6,182 bases of DNA from Acidobacteriota bacterium (GTDB taxonomy: Bacteria > Acidobacteriota > Vicinamibacteria > Vicinamibacterales > UBA2999), in contig JADZBZ010000100.1 of NCBI GenBank assembly GCA_020851835.1, forward strand, positions 1 through 6,182, written 5' to 3'. A program made the position numbers and the translations under genes. This document shows, piece after piece, positions 5,179 to 6,182 of the stretch. Positions within the stretch are counted from its first letter, which is position 1, and each line of letters starts with the position of its first letter. Under the pieces are notes generated by a model. That model worked only from the letters and a program-made list of their open reading frames with translations. It made no database searches and was not told the DNA's origin.

Positions 5179-5455
5179 GACAGATGATCTCCACGTTGAT
5201 GAAGGCGTCGGGCCCGAGGAGTGCCTCGAGCCGCGAACGAATGAGCCCGAGCGACCGCTCCACCTCGCGCCGCCACTGGGCGCTGTCGGCCGTGACGATG
5301 AGCGCCCCGCGCTCGTCGATGCGCGCGCGCGTGGCGCGGCCGATGGCCGGCCCCACCGAGACGCGCCAGGCAAACGCCACTTTCTCGGGGCAGAGCGGGG
5401 CGGGACGGATGATTTGCACCAGCACGCTCGAGACGATGCGGTGCGCCGGGGTCAT
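5171..5455 (-). CDS. DUF721 / DciA-like protein
   Basis: This 94-residue protein matches the DUF721 pattern: a short N-terminal helix, LCPEKVAFAWRVSVGPAIGRATRARI (21-46), then DERGALIVTADSAQWRREVERSLGLIRSRLEALLG (47-81) and a final FINVEI strand (85-90). The WRxxVGxxIxxxT...G.L.V...S..W..E pattern is the family hallmark. DUF721 includes DciA, the loader or partner of the replicative helicase DnaB in bacteria without DnaC/DnaI. Assignment to a true helicase-loading role is inferred from the family, and the protein is short because it consists of the core domain only. I use ATG 5455; a GTG at 5470 would add five residues. No strong Shine-Dalgarno is visible, and a TATCCT hexamer lies six bases upstream of the ATG. 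It is the first gene of a pair with the thiolase and is divergent from maf across 60 bp. Confidence 0.8.
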   Translation of the reverse strand: MTPAHRIVSSVLVQIIRPAPLCPEKVAFAWRVSVGPAIGRATRARIDERGALIVTADSAQWRREVERSLGLIRSRLEALLGPDAFINVEIICHG

Positions 5456-5515
5456 GGTTCGAGGATACACTGCTCCCCGTCATCGAGCGACTGCCGATCG
5501 CGCGATCCGTGGAAC
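5456..5515. promoter_or_regulatory. Divergent intergenic region between the DciA-like gene and maf
   Basis: Only 60 bp separate the two start codons, so both promoters must overlap here or lie inside the genes. On the - strand TATCCT (5462-5467, four of six matches to TATAAT) sits six bases before the DciA-like ATG, without a recognisable -35. On the + strand TACACT (5466-5471) is a weak -10 candidate for maf, also without a -35. Confidence 0.35.
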
Positions 5516-6115
5516 ATGGATTCGTCCACCCCCCCGAGCGCCCGCCCGCCAATCCTGCTGGCCTCCGCCTCCCCGCGGCGGGCGCAGTTGCTTTCGGCGG
5601 CGGGCATCCGCTTCGAAGTCCAGCCGGCTAGGGTGGACGAAACGCCGCGCGACGACGAAACGCCGGCCGCCTATGTCGTACGGCTCGCGCTCGACAAGGC
5701 GGGCGCCGTGGCGCGGACGCATCCCGGGCGCCTGGTGCTGGGCGCCGATACGACTGTCGTGGTGGCGGGGTGCATGCTGGGCAAGGCGGCGGATGCGGTC
5801 GAGGCCCGGCGGATGCTGGCCGAACTGAGCGGCCGGGCTCACGAGGTGTTGACGGGAGTGGCCCTGGTCGGCCCCTCCGACCCCGTTACGGCCGTGTCGG
5901 CCAGCACGGTGTGGTTCCAGGAACTGACGTCGGAAGACTCGGAAGACATCGAGAGGTATCTGGCCACTGACGAGTGGCGCGACAAGGCCGGCGCCTACGC
6001 CCTGCAGAGCTGGATATCCCGCTTCGTGACGCGGCTCGAGGGCTCGTACACGAATGTCGTCGGGCTCCCGGTCGCGCTGGTTTGCGACCTGCTGATGCGT
6101 TATCCTGAGGGTTGA
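5516..6115 (+). CDS. maf: Maf-family nucleoside-triphosphate pyrophosphatase (YhdE-like)
   Basis: This 199-residue cytoplasmic protein is of the Maf/HAM1-like fold, which hydrolyses non-canonical or selected NTPs to NMP and pyrophosphate. The signature ILLASASPRRAQLL lies at 13-26, followed by DETP (41-44), GADTTVVV with the catalytic-type aspartate D78, K90, and LSGRAHEVLTGVAL (104-117). WRDKAGAYALQ (154-164) and GSYTNVVGLPV (176-186) complete the set. SPRR, rather than the SPWRR of YceF, and the GAYxxQ segment place it with YhdE-like dTTP/UTP pyrophosphatases. That substrate call is by subfamily resemblance. Small departures are GADTTV for the usual GADTVV and QSWISRFV for the usual QG-type segment. 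The ATG at 5516 is the best start; no strong Shine-Dalgarno precedes it, and the open frame reaching back to 4835 is antisense to the thiolase. Confidence 0.93.
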   Translation: MDSSTPPSARPPILLASASPRRAQLLSAAGIRFEVQPARVDETPRDDETPAAYVVRLALDKAGAVARTHPGRLVLGADTTVVVAGCMLGKAADAVEARRMLAELSGRAHEVLTGVALVGPSDPVTAVSASTVWFQELTSEDSEDIERYLATDEWRDKAGAYALQSWISRFVTRLEGSYTNVVGLPVALVCDLLMRYPEG

Positions 6116-6136
6116 GGAGCCGTCAGGTCCCAATCC

Positions 6137-6182
6137 ATGAAGCACAAAGCCATCAAGGTCGGTTTCACGAGCCTCGTTCTCG
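6137..6182 (+). CDS. N-terminus of a gene cut by the window edge, membrane-anchor or signal-like
   Basis: An ATG at 6137, 21 bp past the maf stop, opens a frame reading MKHKAIKVGFTSLVL to the end of the window. The basic residues followed by a hydrophobic run look like the n-region and start of a signal peptide or N-terminal membrane anchor. The short gap from maf on the same strand suggests a shared transcript. GAGGAG at 6114-6119 lies somewhat far upstream (about 17 nt). The pattern faintly recalls the N-terminus of CcmE-type cytochrome c maturation proteins, but 15 residues cannot support that assignment. Confidence 0.45.
   Translation, partial: MKHKAIKVGFTSLVL

Noticed and set aside
5179..5373. 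N-terminal extension of the thiolase frame
   Set aside because: It overlaps the DciA-like gene in another frame and consists of Ser/Arg/Pro-rich noise. The standard thiolase N-terminus starts at 5178.
4835..5515. Upstream part of the + strand frame that leads into maf
   Set aside because: It is antisense to the thiolase and DciA-like genes. Maf similarity begins only after the ATG at 5516.

Overview
This is an ordinary-looking, GC-rich bacterial chromosomal segment. The codon usage, the housekeeping content (recA, a tRNA-Phe with an encoded CCA end, maf, a DciA-like gene, a thiolase) and a GC-rich palindromic intergenic repeat suggest a high-GC Gram-negative lineage. My best guess is Acidobacteriota (Vicinamibacteria-like), but that is inference from general resemblance. 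No marker in the window proves it.

Layout: (1) Positions 1-318 hold the 3' part of a cupin gene on the + strand. (2) Positions 319-486 form a short spacer with what looks like a scrap of a DNA-methyltransferase-type reading frame next to the 3' end of a tRNA gene. (3) Positions 487-562 are tRNA-Phe(GAA) on the - strand, with a recognisable -10 box just upstream. (4) Positions 679-3277 carry three - strand genes, transcribed in the order recA, a PAP2-family phosphatase and a helix-hairpin-helix (PolX N-terminal-like) protein. The recA-PAP2 gap is filled with hairpin and 15-bp tandem repeats. (5) Positions 3278-3481 are a divergent promoter region. It holds a strong recA promoter with a helical-turn direct repeat and a 10-bp palindrome, and a possible leaderless promoter for a YdjM/DUF457-type membrane protein (3482-3988, +). 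(6) Positions 3997-5455 are a - strand pair, DciA-like (DUF721) then thiolase, overlapping by 8 bp. (7) Positions 5516-6115 are a Maf-type nucleotide pyrophosphatase on the + strand, divergent from the DciA-like gene. The first 15 codons of another + strand gene run off the right edge.

Functional threads: RecA, the HhH protein, the DciA-like protein and Maf all relate to replication, repair or nucleotide-pool hygiene. The YdjM-type gene divergent from recA is notable because E. coli ydjM is LexA-regulated. The thiolase belongs to acetyl-CoA/acetoacetyl-CoA metabolism. I see no convincing new multi-gene system. The points most worth a second look are the recA/ydjM-like control region, the repeat block that keeps an open frame into the PAP2 gene, and the 12-bp tRNA T-arm copy beside the methyltransferase-like scrap.
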